This document shows, one piece after another, positions 1 through 9,006 of a stretch of 64,000 nt of DNA (position 1 is its first letter; each line of letters begins with the position of its first letter). The translations under genes were made by a program, and so were the position numbers. The notes beneath the pieces are model-generated. The model had not been told where the DNA came from, ran no database searches, and was given only the letters and a program-made list of their open reading frames with translations. This DNA comes from JBKQVT01 sp963727245 (lineage in GTDB: Bacteria; Planctomycetota; Planctomycetia; Pirellulales; Thermoguttaceae), in the NCBI GenBank assembly GCA_963727245.1, contig CAVSFO010000001.1:496001-560000 (forward strand). Direction: 5' to 3'.

Positions 1-338
1 ACCGATGCGGCCGTCGAGGCCCAGGCGGCCATCTACCAGCGGCGCCGCGACGTGCTCTGCGACGGCCTGGAGCGGCTCGGCTGGCCCATCACGCGGCCGA
101 AGGCCACCATGTTCGTCTGGGCGAAGATTCCCGAGCCCTGGGCCAGCCAGATGACGTCCATCGACCTGGCCATGAAGCTGCTTCAGGAAGGGGACGTGGC
201 CGTCAGTCCCGGCGGCGGCTTCGGCCCGGCCGGCGAGGGATACTTGCGCTGGCGCTGGTCGAAAACGAGAACCGGCTCCGCCAGGCGGTCCGGCAGATCG
301 GCCGCTGTTTGGGATCGGGCAAGGAAGAAAAGGGATAA
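1..338 (+). CDS. Class I/II PLP-dependent aminotransferase, C-terminal part (partial, frameshifted)
   Basis: The window opens inside this gene; frame 1 reads TDAAVEAQAAIYQRRRDVLC and continues as a typical C-terminal small domain of a fold-type I aminotransferase (LERLGWPITRPKATMFVWAK, then VAVSPGGGFGPAGEGYLR). The family transfers amino groups using PLP; the SPGGGFG...GYLR pattern is like LL-diaminopimelate/aspartate aminotransferases, but the catalytic lysine lies outside the window, so the substrate is not decided. After GYLR (about position 250) the protein continues as ALVENENRLRQAVRQIGRC in the next frame and stops at TAA 336-338: one C appears to be missing in the CGC-CTG expected there. 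Confidence 0.8.
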   Translation, partial: RCGRRGPGGHLPAAPRRALRRPGAARLAHHAAEGHHVRLGEDSRALGQPDDVHRPGHEAASGRGRGRQSRRRLRPGRRGILALALVENENRLRQAVRQIGRCLGSGKEEKG

Positions 339-352
339 CCCTTCACAGTTCA

Positions 353-434
353 ACACTAGGCGCAAAGCGCAAGCGAGGGGGAACGACGGCAGACCGTGGC
401 GTAGCACACCCTCGCTCGCGGTTCGGGCTAGTGT
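353..434. repeat. Imperfect inverted repeat, family ACACTAGCCCGAAGCGCAAG
   Basis: Left arm 353-379 and right arm 409-434 are diverged copies of the element whose perfect form is at 30944-31025. It fills the space between the aminotransferase gene and the next coding region. The right arm still carries CGGGCTAGTGT exactly. Confidence 0.7.
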
Positions 435-470
435 CAACGGTTACGATCAGAAATAAGCAGGCACGCCGCC

Positions 471-1388
471 GTGGGCTCCGCGAAGAAAATCCGTCGCGCG
501 TCTCTCCTGCCAGCCTGGCTGAAAAGGCTGGCGGCCTATCTGTGGGGACCGGGGCGGCCGCTGGCCGTGGCCGCCCTGATGATCGCCGGCCTGGCCGCCG
601 GCACGGCCGCAGTCTGGACCGTCTACGTCTATCCGCACTATAGGGATTCCGGCCTGTATTCGGTCACCCAGGACAAAGTCGTCATTACGCCGCCCAAGCC
701 GGAGTGGATCCGCGCCGACATCCGCGCCGAGGTGTTCCGCAACGCCAGCCTGGACGCCCCGCCGTCGAACCTGGAAGACGATCTGACGGACCGAATTCGC
801 CGCGCCTTCCTCCAGCATCCCTGGGTGGCCAATGTCGTGCGGGTCAAACGCCGAGCGCCCGCGGGCGTGGAGATCGAACTGGTCTACCGCCGGCCGGTCT
901 GCATGGTGGACCAGCCCGGCGGGCTGCTGCCGGTGGACGTCGAGGGCGTGCTCCTGCCCAGCGACGATTTCTCGATCATCGAGAAGAATTCCTATCCCCG
1001 CCTCAGCGGCGTGGACACGGCGCCGCGCAGCCTGGCCGGCCAGCCTTGGGGTGACGAGCGGGTGGCCGGCGGCGCGGAGATTGCCGCCGCGCTGGCGGAC
1101 GTTTGGCGGCAACTGAAGCTGGAGCGGATCGTGGCGTCGCCGCGTGCGGCGTCGGCCGTCGTCGAGCCGACGTACCAGTTGCTCACCCGCGGCGGCACGC
1201 GGATCGCTTGGGGCTTGGCCCCGAGCAGCAAGGGGTCGGAAGAGATTCCGGCCGCCGAGAAGGTGGCCCGGCTCTTGCAATACGTCGCCGATCGCGGCAG
1301 TTTGGACGGTCGCGACGGTCCGCAGGAGTTGGACGTCCCGCGCCTTGCCGCCGGCACGCGGCAAACCCTGACTTGGAGACCTCCGGCC
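471..1388 (+). CDS. FtsQ/DivIB-like membrane protein with POTRA-type domain
   Basis: The GTG start gives a basic N-terminus, one membrane segment (about residues 31-53, rich in A, G, L and V) and a periplasmic part. Around residues 95-150 it resembles an FtsQ-type POTRA domain (HPWVANVVRVKRRAPAGVEI, then VYRRPVCMVD). FtsQ/DivIB proteins link cell-division components in the periplasm; planctomycetes have such proteins although most lack FtsZ, so a division role is inference. There is no stop at the expected end: the frame runs on into the DUF1559 protein. A TGA at 1369-1371 in the +1 frame, followed by GGAG and the ATG at 1389, suggests the natural end lies there and that one base is wrong near the 3' end. 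Confidence 0.55.
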
Positions 1389-2156
1389 ATGTCCACATCC
1401 CTCGACGAAACGCCGCACGGACCGCGCACGCGCCTGTGGAGCGTCATCGTCATCATCGCCGTGTTCTTCTTTTTCGCGGCCATCCTGTGTCCCGGCGTCC
1501 TCAGCGTCCGGGAGGCGTCCAGACGCACAAGCTGCATTGGCCAGTACAAGATCTTCGGGCTGGCGATGCACGAATACCACCAGATACACGGCTGCTTCCC
1601 GCCGGAATATCTCAGCGACCGCAGCGGGCAACCGACCCACGGTTGGCGCATGGTGTTGTTGCAACTTCAGGATGATCCCCTCTACGACCAATGCCGTTTC
1701 AACGAGCGATGGGACAGCCCGTACAACCGCGCGCTCGCCCCGGGGCTCGCGATCGGCATGTCGGGCGTCTATCCCGCTTATCACTGCCCAAGCGACGCCG
1801 ATTCCGACCGGCTGGACACCAGCTACGTGATGGTCGTCGGCAAGGGCACCATCTCCGCCGGCCCCAACTCGGTCCGCATCGAAGACATTACCGACGGCAC
1901 CTCGCACACGATCGGCCTGGCGGAAATGGCCGAGTCCGGCATCCCCTGGATCGAGCCGCGAGACCTGAAGTTCGACGAGATGAGCTTCAAGATCAACGAT
2001 TTCCCGAACAAGTGCATTCGCAGCAGACACTCGGGCATCGCCAACGTGCTGCTGATGGACGCTTCGGTGCATTCCCTCAAACAGGACATCGATCCCAAGG
2101 TGCTCAAAGCGCTGCTCACCATCGCCGGCGGTGAGCCCATTCCCAGCATAGACTGA
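1389..2156 (+). CDS. DUF1559 prepilin-like protein
   Basis: Chosen start is the ATG in MSTSLDETPHG, preceded by GGAG. One hydrophobic segment (WSVIVIIAVFFFFAAILCPG) is followed by REASRRTSCIGQYKIFGLAM and HEYHQIHGCFPPEY, the hallmark of DUF1559 proteins, which are massively expanded in planctomycetes and related to type II secretion/type IV pilus pseudopilins. The usual cleavage motif GFTLVE before the membrane segment is absent, so processing by prepilin peptidase is doubtful. The C-terminus has the family pattern TDGTSHTIGLAE and RHSGIANVLLMDASVHSL. About 255 aa if independent; it is in frame with the upstream gene without an intervening stop. Confidence 0.75.
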   Translation: MSTSLDETPHGPRTRLWSVIVIIAVFFFFAAILCPGVLSVREASRRTSCIGQYKIFGLAMHEYHQIHGCFPPEYLSDRSGQPTHGWRMVLLQLQDDPLYDQCRFNERWDSPYNRALAPGLAIGMSGVYPAYHCPSDADSDRLDTSYVMVVGKGTISAGPNSVRIEDITDGTSHTIGLAEMAESGIPWIEPRDLKFDEMSFKINDFPNKCIRSRHSGIANVLLMDASVHSLKQDIDPKVLKALLTIAGGEPIPSID

Positions 2157-2165
2157 GCGCCAGTT

Positions 2166-2304
2166 GTAGGGTGGGACAAGGTTGCGCGGTTTCCGGTGGG
2201 GCTTCGCAAACCGCATCTATCTTTAATTCCAGGTTGCTGGGAAATCAACCTCCGGTGAGCGACCGAAGCCCCACCAGGTGCGCGGTTTGCTCGACCCACC
2301 CTAC
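2166..2304. repeat. Inverted repeat, GTAGGGTGGG / CCCACCCTAC family
   Basis: Imperfect palindrome: GTAGGGTGGG and GGTGGGGCTTCG on the left match GAAGCCCCACC and TCGACCCACCCTAC on the right. It lies between convergent genes and could act as a bidirectional terminator. Cleaner copies are at 5534-5633 and 11265-11347. Confidence 0.7.
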
Positions 2305-2324
2305 ATGTTCGTGAGAAATGCCAT

Positions 2325-3756
2325 CTATGGTCTCTCGCGGCAAATACTCCGCCAGCGGCGGGCGGTTTCCGCCCAGGCAAGCTCGGCGGCAAAGTGGTCG
2401 TCCGTCAGCAGCAGACCGTCGCCAGGCAACTCGCGAGGCCGCCATGACGCGGCACGCCCCGGCGCGGCCGCGCGGCCGGGCGGTTGCGGCGGCCGGTCGC
2501 GCGCCGACAAAGAGCCACCGCGGACCGACCGGGCCGCGCTCCGCCGCAGCGGCCAGCAGCGTGCAACGACCCGGGCCGAATGCCCTTGCCACGGTCTGCA
2601 CAAGGCTCGCCGACCACGGACCGTCATCGCCGATGAACTGGATCACGAGCATTCCGTCGCTGCCGAGCCGGCTCCGCCAGAGCCGCATCGCCTCCAGCGT
2701 GAACAGGTGCCAAGGCAGCCGGTCCGCCGTGCAGGCATCGAGAAAAATCAGGTCATAGCGGCTCTCCTGGCGGGCAAGGACGGTGCGGGCGTCGCCCAGG
2801 ACCACGTCGCCCCGGAACCCGAACTCGCGGCGGGCGATGCCCGCCACGGCCGGGTCAAGCTCGATCGATCGGCAACGGACGCCGTGCCCGGCGAGAAGCT
2901 TGGGGGCCAATCCGCCGCCCAGGCCCACCACCAGCGCGGTTTTCGTGCCCGGCCGCATCACCAGCGATAATTCCAGGAGATAGCCGAATTTGAGCGCGTC
3001 GCCCGGCGCGAGCTGCTTCGGCAGGCCCGTCTGCGGCAGGCCGTCGATCAGCAGCGTGGTGGCCAACGGGCTGGTTCGGACCTCCAACTGCCCCTGGAGC
3101 GATTCCGTGACGCGGTCTTGCTCGTGGTGTGCCCAACACCAGGCGGCCGCGGCCAGCGACACAAGCGCGAAGATTGCGGCCAGCCGGCACCGCCCGCGGA
3201 CGATGGCGGGCGCCGCGGCCACGGCCAACAGGGCCGCCAGCACCAGCAACGAGCGTGCCAGCCCGAAGGCCGGGACCAACAGCAGTCCGGCGGCCAGGGC
3301 CCCGGCGATGCCGCCGCCGCTGCCGGCCGCCAACACGATCCCCGCCCAGCGGCCCGCTCGATCCTGGCCGTGGTGCAAAATCACGGGCGTCATTGTGCCC
3401 AGGGCCGCCAGCGGCACCGCTTGGACGATCGCGGCGGCCAGGATTTCGCCGGCGAGCAAGGGCTGGCTGGCCGCCCAGCGCAACAGCGGGCCGTACGTTT
3501 GCGAAAGAGCAATCAAGTACGCGGCCGTTGCGGTCAATGACCAGGCGATCACCCGCTCCGGCTGCGCGGCGTCGCTCAAGCGGCCGCCCAGCAGGCTGCC
3601 GGCCGCCAGCGCTGCCAGGGCGGTGGCCAGCAGGGCGGCCCAACTTACCGGCCCGCTGCCCAGCGCCGGAGCGATGGCCCGGGCCGCCCAGACCTCCAGG
3701 GCCAATATGGCCGCGCCGGCGACGATTGCTACCAGAACGTAATACGTCTTGGCCAT
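2325..3756 (-). CDS. Membrane-fused spermidine-synthase-like protein (frameshift near the 3' end)
   Basis: Residues 1-215 hold about seven hydrophobic segments. Residues 220-400 form a SAM-dependent methyltransferase-like fold of the polyamine aminopropyltransferase type: glycine-rich loop ALVVGLGGGLAP, acidic SIELDP, GDAR and YDLIFLDAC. Such fused proteins are common in bacteria; the substrate is unproven and polyamine synthesis should not be assumed. After FVGAR the annotated frame becomes low-complexity, while the neighbouring frame supplies the expected ending ELPGDGLLLTDDHFAAELAW with stop at 2325, so one base is wrong near 2440. Without correction the frame runs to 2245 with a junk tail. 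Confidence 0.7.
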
Positions 3757-3772
3757 GGTCCATCACCGTCGC

Positions 3773-4819
3773 TCAGAATCCCAGCCGGCTGCCCGGCTCC
3801 ACTTCGAGGTAGCCGCAATTCCTTATGCCCTCTTTGTCCCTGAAATCGTAGAAGTAGAGCGGTTTTCCCGGCACTACCCGGTACGTCTTGCCTTGCTCGA
3901 CCAGCAAGCGAGCGCGCATTTGTTGGGCGGTCATGGGGGTCCTGTCCGGGTTGAGCGTAAAGCCAAACCCGGAACCGCCGTCGTAGGGCCAGGCTGGAAA
4001 ATTGCGTCCGGAACCCTCGCTGCCACCACCGTTCGGCAAGAACCGCTTGCGTGTTTCCGTCCCGCTGGAAGTCCGCGTTATAAGGTTAACTTTCATCTGC
4101 CCGTCCTTATCGACAGACAATTTCTCGATTCGCACGTTGCAGAAATCGCCGGTCATCAGCTTGGGGAAGCACGCCATCATGAGCAGCCACACGACCAGCG
4201 GCATCAGCAACAGCGTCCGCAGGCTGTACTGCCAGGGGCGGTCCGTCTCGCCCGCGGCCGGTTCATCCTGGACGGCGACCTCGCGACGCACCTGGGCAAC
4301 CAGGCGAAGAATCATCACCAGCCACACGAGCCAAGCAAGGAGCCAGAAAAGGACCCAGCCGAATGGGTCATTGAACGTGACGTATTGATTCGGTGCCACG
4401 CGGCCGGAGAACAGGCATAGAGCGGTTCCAAGGGAAAGAACCAGGTACGCGATGCGGAGGTTGCCGGCCCGCCGGGCAAGCTCCGGCCGGCCGCGGGCAA
4501 CGGTATACTCCGCGATCCCGCCGGCCAACCACCAGATCAAGAGGCAGTCAATCAGCAGGCGAACGCTCGGATGGACGAGCGTGTCCTCGCCGACCTGCGG
4601 GCCGCCGATCCGAACCAGGTCGGGCAACCAGACGGAGATGAGGCACCAAATCAACCCCGCCCAACTCAGCACCGCCGCCCGGCGGAACTGCCGCGAAACG
4701 GGCGCGAGTCCCGCCGCGCCCAGGGCCAGAAGGAAATAGCCCAGGAAGGCGCAGTGGAGGTTGCAGAGGGTGAGATCCAACAGCAGCAGTCCCCAAAACA
4801 GCTTGCGGAAGTGAGCCAT
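3773..4819 (-). CDS. Unknown polytopic membrane protein
   Basis: Start chosen at MAHFRKLFWG (4819), 13 codons inside the longest frame, with a purine-rich stretch upstream. There are about five hydrophobic segments in the first 190 residues. RPWQYSLRTLLLMPLVVWLL follows, a pattern seen in many planctomycete membrane proteins, then a soluble C-terminal part of about 110 residues. No catalytic motif is recognised. It ends 16 bp from the start of the next minus-strand gene (3756), so the two are probably cotranscribed. Confidence 0.6.
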   Translation of the reverse strand: MAHFRKLFWGLLLLDLTLCNLHCAFLGYFLLALGAAGLAPVSRQFRRAAVLSWAGLIWCLISVWLPDLVRIGGPQVGEDTLVHPSVRLLIDCLLIWWLAGGIAEYTVARGRPELARRAGNLRIAYLVLSLGTALCLFSGRVAPNQYVTFNDPFGWVLFWLLAWLVWLVMILRLVAQVRREVAVQDEPAAGETDRPWQYSLRTLLLMPLVVWLLMMACFPKLMTGDFCNVRIEKLSVDKDGQMKVNLITRTSSGTETRKRFLPNGGGSEGSGRNFPAWPYDGGSGFGFTLNPDRTPMTAQQMRARLLVEQGKTYRVVPGKPLYFYDFRDKEGIRNCGYLEVEPGSRLGF

Positions 4820-4924
4820 ACATCGATCCTCGATCCAGGCCCGCGCGCCGGCCGCCAAGGCTTCTATTGTACGATGGAGTTACTAGTACCGACAGGCCGT
4901 TTGCATAGTAGTGGAAAGAGGGGT

Positions 4925-4954
4925 TTTACAAGTCTGGGCCAGCCTGGTTATAAT
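4925..4954 (+). promoter_or_regulatory. Sigma-70-type promoter for the XRE regulator
   Basis: TTTACA (4925-4930), an 18-bp spacer and a perfect TATAAT (4949-4954) lie 34 bp before the GTG start at 4988. The ribosome-binding site AGGAG sits 7 bases before the start. This is the best sigma-70 promoter seen in the window. Confidence 0.75.
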
Positions 4955-4987
4955 AGTTTCGATCTATATAACCCAGGAGACACCACC

Positions 4988-5464
4988 GTGCCCAACATTG
5001 CCGCCGTCCTCAAGGACGAAATCCGCCGCTTGGCGAAACGAGAGATCAAGACCGCCACCTCTACCACGAAGCAGGCCATCGTCCAATATCGCCGGGACAT
5101 CGCCAAGTTGAAGCGGGAACTCCAGGAGCAGAAGCGGAAGACCGCCTTCCTCGAAGCCCAGGAGCGAAAGCGGCTGGACCAGCCGCAGGCCGCCAGCGAA
5201 CGCGAGTTGAACGGCGTCAGGCATTCGGCCCGATCGGTGCGGGCGCAACGCAAGCGGCTGGGCCTGTCGGCGGCCGATTACGGCAAGCTGGTGGGCGTTT
5301 CCGGGCTGACGGTCTTCAACTGGGAGCACGGCAAGGCCCGGCCCCGGCAGGACCGGCTGGCTGCCCTGGTCGCCGTGCGGGCGATGGGACGCCGCGAGGC
5401 CCTGGCGAAGCTCGACGTCCGCAAGACCGGCGCCAAGAAGCTGGGCCGGCGCAAGCCGCGCTGA
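4988..5464 (+). CDS. XRE-family helix-turn-helix regulator with N-terminal coiled coil
   Basis: The GTG start is fixed by AGGAG 7 bases upstream and by the promoter. The 158-aa protein opens with VPNIAAVLKDEIRRLAKREI, then a charged coiled-coil segment (about 35-75). The C-terminal half is a Cro/CI-type HTH: VRAQRKRLGLSAADYGKLV followed by GVSGLTVFNWEHGKARPR. The last 30 residues are basic. Such proteins bind DNA as dimers; the target is unknown. Single transcription unit with its own strong promoter; no toxin partner is adjacent. Confidence 0.8.
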   Translation: MPNIAAVLKDEIRRLAKREIKTATSTTKQAIVQYRRDIAKLKRELQEQKRKTAFLEAQERKRLDQPQAASERELNGVRHSARSVRAQRKRLGLSAADYGKLVGVSGLTVFNWEHGKARPRQDRLAALVAVRAMGRREALAKLDVRKTGAKKLGRRKPR

Positions 5465-5533
5465 GACCATCGCGGCGGCGGAAGATTTTCCAAGGCTTGT
5501 CGGGAATGCCTGGTTTTGGTTGCGAAAAGACCC

Positions 5534-5633
5534 GTAGGGTGGGTCGAGCGCAGCGAGCCCCACCATCGGTTCTTCGCGGGTTCTGGTGGGGCTCGCGACC
5601 ATGCTGCGCACGGTGCCCCTCGACCCACCCTAC
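5534..5633. repeat. Inverted repeat, GTAGGGTGGGTCGAGC family
   Basis: The left arm GTAGGGTGGGTCGAGCGCAG is answered by CGACCCACCCTAC at the right end, with inner GAGCCCCACCA / TGGTGGGGCTC. It lies between convergent XRE and typA genes. Confidence 0.85.
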
Positions 5634-5657
5634 AAACCTGCCGGCGGCAATCGCCGT

Positions 5658-7484
5658 TTACTGCCGCGCCAGCGCCCGATCCGCCCGGCGACGGTCGACT
5701 TCCTTGAGGATGATCTTCCGCAACCGGATCTGCGAGGGCGTGACCTCGACCAACTCGTCGTCGGCAATGAACTCCAGGGACTCTTCCAAGGACATCCGCC
5801 GCGCGGGCTTCAGCAAAATGTTGCGGTCGTGGCCCACCGCCCGCATGTTCGAGAGCTTCTTCTCCTTGGTGGGATTGACGGTCATGTCGTTGGTGCGGCT
5901 GTTTTCGCCGACGATCATGCCCTCGTAGACAACGTCGCCGGGACCGACGTGCATTTCCGCCCGTTGCTGGAGGGCGTCCAGGCCGTAGGCCACGCCGCGG
6001 CCGGCGGCGTTCGAGACCAGCACGCCGGAGGCGCGCCCGGAATGTCGGCCTCCATGGGCTTGTAACGGTCGAAGCGATGGTGGATGACCGCCGTGCCCTG
6101 GGTGGCGTTCAAAAGCCGCGTCCGCAGGCCGATCAATCCCCGCGCCGGGATGGAGAAAAGCAGGTAGCGGTACTCGTTGTGCGAGGTCATCTCGACCAGT
6201 TGGCCGCGGCGCTGCCCGACCAGCTCCATGACGGCGCCGGTGCTCGACTCGGGGACCTCGACGACGAGGCTCTCGAAGGGCTCCTCGACGACGTCGCCGC
6301 GTTGGTGGAGGATAACTTGGGGTTTGCCCACCGAAAGCTCGTAGCCTTCGCGGCGCATGGTTTCGATGAGCACGGAGAGGTGGAGGATGCCGCGGCCGGC
6401 CACCGAGAACAGTTCGGTGCCGGCGATGGGCTCGACGCGGAGGGCCACGTTGCGTCTGCAGCTCGCGGTCGAGCCGCTCGCGGAGGTGGCGGCTGGTGAC
6501 GAAGCGGCCTTCCTGGCCGGCCAGCGGCGAGGTGTTCACGCCGAAGGTCATTTTGAGCGTGGGCTCGTCGACCACCACCCGCGGCAGCGCCCGCGGCGAC
6601 TCGGGGTCGCTGATGGTGTCGCCGATCTCGATCTTTTCCAGTCCTACCAGGGCGACGATGTCGCCGGCCTCCGCCACCGGGACCTCGATGCGGCCGAGGT
6701 CCTCGAAGACGTGGACGGAGACGATCCGCGCCGGGCTGACCTGCCCCTCGCGCTGCATCAGGACGACGTCCTGGCCGGGGCGGACCGAGCCGGAATAGAT
6801 GCGCCCGACGGCGATCCGTCCCACGTAGTCGGACCAATCCAGCGTCGTCACCAGCATTTGCAGCGGGGCCTCGGGGTCGATCTCGGGGCCGGGAATCTGC
6901 TCCAGGATCATGTCCATCAGCGGCGCCACCGTGCCGCTGGTCTCGGCGGCGTCGTGCGTGGCGTAGCCGAGCTTCGCGCTGCTGAAGATGTAGGGGAAAT
7001 CGGCCAGGGCGTCGGCCGCCCCCAGTTGCATGAAGAGGTCGAAGACCTCGTCGATCACCTCGTGCGGGCGGGCGTCGGGCCGATCGATCTTGTTGATCAC
7101 GATCACCGGCTGCAAGCCGCACTCCAGGGCCTTGGAGAGCACGAAGCGGGTCTGCGGCATGGGGCCCTCGGCCGCATCGACCAGCACCAGCGCCCCGTCG
7201 GCCATCCGCAGCACGCGCTCGACCTCGCCGCCGAAATCGGCGTGGCCGGGCGTGTCGATGATGTTGATCTTCACGCCCTGGTAGGGGATGGCGATATTCT
7301 TGGCCAGGATGGTGATGCCGCGCTCGCGCTCCAGGTCGTTGGAGTCGAGGATCTGCTGGCCCACCAGTTGCGCTTCGCGGTAGCGGCCGCTCTGGCGCAA
7401 CATGCAATCGACCAGCGACGTTTTGCCGTGGTCGACGTGGGCGATGATGGCGACGTTGCGAACGTCCTGGCGGCGTACAGGCAT
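5658..7484 (-). CDS. typA: TypA/BipA ribosome-associated translational GTPase (two compensating frameshifts)
   Basis: All G motifs are present: AHVDHGKTSL (P-loop), ERGITI, DTPGH, NKID and SSAK. These are followed by EF-G-like domain II, domains III/V and the TypA-specific C-terminal domain (VGENSRTNDMTVNPTKEKK). TypA is a GTPase acting on the 50S subunit during ribosome assembly and stress. The apparent length (608 aa) equals that of E. coli. Between about 6450 and 6035, however, the conserved sequence (ALRVEPIAGTELFSVAGRG through RFDRYKPMEADIPG) is in a different frame: one extra base after LQT near 6455 and one missing base near 6035 cancel each other. Confidence 0.93.
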   Translation of the reverse strand: MPVRRQDVRNVAIIAHVDHGKTSLVDCMLRQSGRYREAQLVGQQILDSNDLERERGITILAKNIAIPYQGVKINIIDTPGHADFGGEVERVLRMADGALVLVDAAEGPMPQTRFVLSKALECGLQPVIVINKIDRPDARPHEVIDEVFDLFMQLGAADALADFPYIFSSAKLGYATHDAAETSGTVAPLMDMILEQIPGPEIDPEAPLQMLVTTLDWSDYVGRIAVGRIYSGSVRPGQDVVLMQREGQVSPARIVSVHVFEDLGRIEVPVAEAGDIVALVGLEKIEIGDTISDPESPRALPRVVVDEPTLKMTFGVNTSPLAGQEGRFVTSRHLRERLDRELQTQRGPPRRAHRRHRTVLGGRPRHPPPLRAHRNHAPRRLRAFGGQTPSYPPPTRRRRRGALREPRRRGPRVEHRRRHGAGRAAPRPTGRDDLAQRVPLPAFLHPGAGIDRPADAAFERHPGHGGHPPSLRPLQAHGGRHSGRASGVLVSNAAGRGVAYGLDALQQRAEMHVGPGDVVYEGMIVGENSRTNDMTVNPTKEKKLSNMRAVGHDRNILLKPARRMSLEESLEFIADDELVEVTPSQIRLRKIILKEVDRRRADRALARQ

Positions 7485-7582
7485 GTGATTGGGCGGCCGA
7501 GGCGAAACAATTCAGTTTACTCACCGCGGGGCCGGAGGTCAATGGCCGGGCGCAAGGCGGTTGGGCGTAAGGCGGCGGTGGG

Positions 7583-7789
7583 TCAGGTTGGCGTGCTGCC
7601 CCGCTCGTAGGCGACAATTTGATACATGGTGGGCAGAAGAACTACGGCAAGGGGCAATCCCACTACCGAGAGGGCCAATATGGTCGTCAAGACTAAGCCC
7701 ATAACCCCTCCCGTGTACACGATCCGGTATGTTTTCACGATGCCCTCCAGCCTGATGACGTTATTGCGAGACACCCAACACCGGGCCAT
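7583..7789 (-). CDS. Small hypothetical membrane peptide
   Basis: A 68-aa frame with one convincing hydrophobic segment (MGLVLTTILALSVVGLPLAV) near its C-terminus; an internal methionine could be the true start. No family recognised. It lies upstream of typA on the same strand. Weak call, it may be a chance frame. Confidence 0.3.
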   Translation of the reverse strand: MARCWVSRNNVIRLEGIVKTYRIVYTGGVMGLVLTTILALSVVGLPLAVVLLPTMYQIVAYERGSTPT

Positions 7790-7839
7790 TCTAGATTCCT
7801 TCTCGGCGCTCGGTCAATCCGGCCACTAACAATCAAAGT

Positions 7840-7985
7840 GTCCCGATACCCGTAAGCCGCCAGCGGCGCCGATAGCTTGCCTATCGCACACGGCGGAGCC
7901 GCAAGAGGCGCTTCAACACGCCACGGACGTCTCTTGTGCCTGCGGCACCCCGATAGCGAAGCTATCGCGGCCACCCGCGAAGCTC
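7840..7985. repeat. Cluster of short hairpins around CGATAGC...GCTATCG
   Basis: CGATAG-CTTGC-CTATCG near 7872 and CGATAGC-GAA-GCTATCG near 7951 are short perfect hairpins inside a stretch with GCCGCAAGAGGCGC. No gene is supported here. The cluster follows the 3' end of the anti-sigma gene on the minus strand and could end its transcript. Confidence 0.5.
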
Positions 7986-8005
7986 TCGCCGGAACCCGGG
8001 CGATG

Positions 8006-9006
8006 TCATCTCGTGCCCTTGACGTAGATGATCGGCATCACGCCGCTGGAGGCGATGACCGAATCGTCGCGGTGCACGCCCGCGGCCACCAGGTCGTCGT
8101 CGTTGGCGAAGATGTCGTCGGTCATGCCGGCCGGGCGCGAGCTGGCGAGGAACTGGACGTGCCCGTCCTCGAAGAGCACGTTCTGCCCCCGTCCGCCGTG
8201 ATTGGCGCTTTGACGGTCGGGGCGCTCTTCGCGGGGGGCGTCGGCCATGAGGGCGAAGCCGGCGCGGCCGAGGTTCTTGGTGGGCTGATAGACGCCCTGG
8301 TCGAGATAGCCGATGCAATAGCCGTAGCTGCCGCCCATTTCTTCGCGGAGATGCTGGGCGGTTTCCGCGTCCGCCCGCCTGCAGCTCGTCGATCGTGGGG
8401 ATGCGGAAGCGGCCTTGATCGGCCAGGGGCGAGTCGGGGCACACCACCCGCCGCGCCTCGCTGAGCCAGCCGCCTTGCGCGAGGATGGGGGCGTAGAGTC
8501 CGGCGCCGGCCAGCTTGCCCTGCGTCGGCACCTCGGGGAAGCGGCCCTGATTGGTCTGGCTATAGGCGGCCAGCGTGGTCCCCAACTCGCGGAGGTTGTC
8601 GCGGCAGGTGGTCACGCGGGCAAGGAAGCGGCTGCTCTGAATGGCCGGCAACGCCAGCATTCCGGCCAGGAAAAAGACGGCGATCGCCACGCTGGCGTCC
8701 AGCGGCCGAATGCGGCTGGACCGGCTGGGCGGGGCGGATTGCGGACTGATCGCCGGCCGCGTCCCCCGCCGCGGCGACGGCCTGACGCTGCGCAAAGACG
8801 AACCGGCACGTCCGCTCGGCCAGCCCCGGCGGAGGGTCAAACTCGCTCCGCAACGCGGCGGGCTCGCCCAATTGCCGCCGCAACTCGACCCACTGCACGC
8901 GGTAGGACTCGTCGCTCTCCAAGCGAGCGCGGACCTGCTCCATCTCCGCGTCGTCGAGTGCCCCCAGCAGATACCCGAGCACTTGCTCTCGCACCACGTC
9001 AATCAT
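8006..9006 (-). CDS. Anti-sigma-factor-like protein with DUF1559-like C-terminus (two frameshifts)
   Basis: ATG at 9006 overlaps the end of the ECF sigma gene by 8 bp. The N-terminal part (MIDVVREQVLGYLLGALDDA, then EMEQVRARLESDESYR) looks like a cytoplasmic anti-sigma domain. A membrane segment (VAIAVFFLAGMLALPAIQSS) follows, then TCRDNLRELGTTLAAYSQTN and, at the C-terminus, NVLFEDGHVQFL, which are DUF1559/pseudopilin features. The three parts are in three frames, with single-base shifts near 8780 and near 8380 (after IDELQA). The gene probably holds its sigma factor inactive at the membrane; this is inferred from position and domain order. Confidence 0.7.

Noticed and set aside
447..2216. 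Long minus-strand frame opposite the FtsQ-like/DUF1559 genes
   Set aside because: Composition and content are those of a GC-rich shadow; the plus strand has recognised domains.
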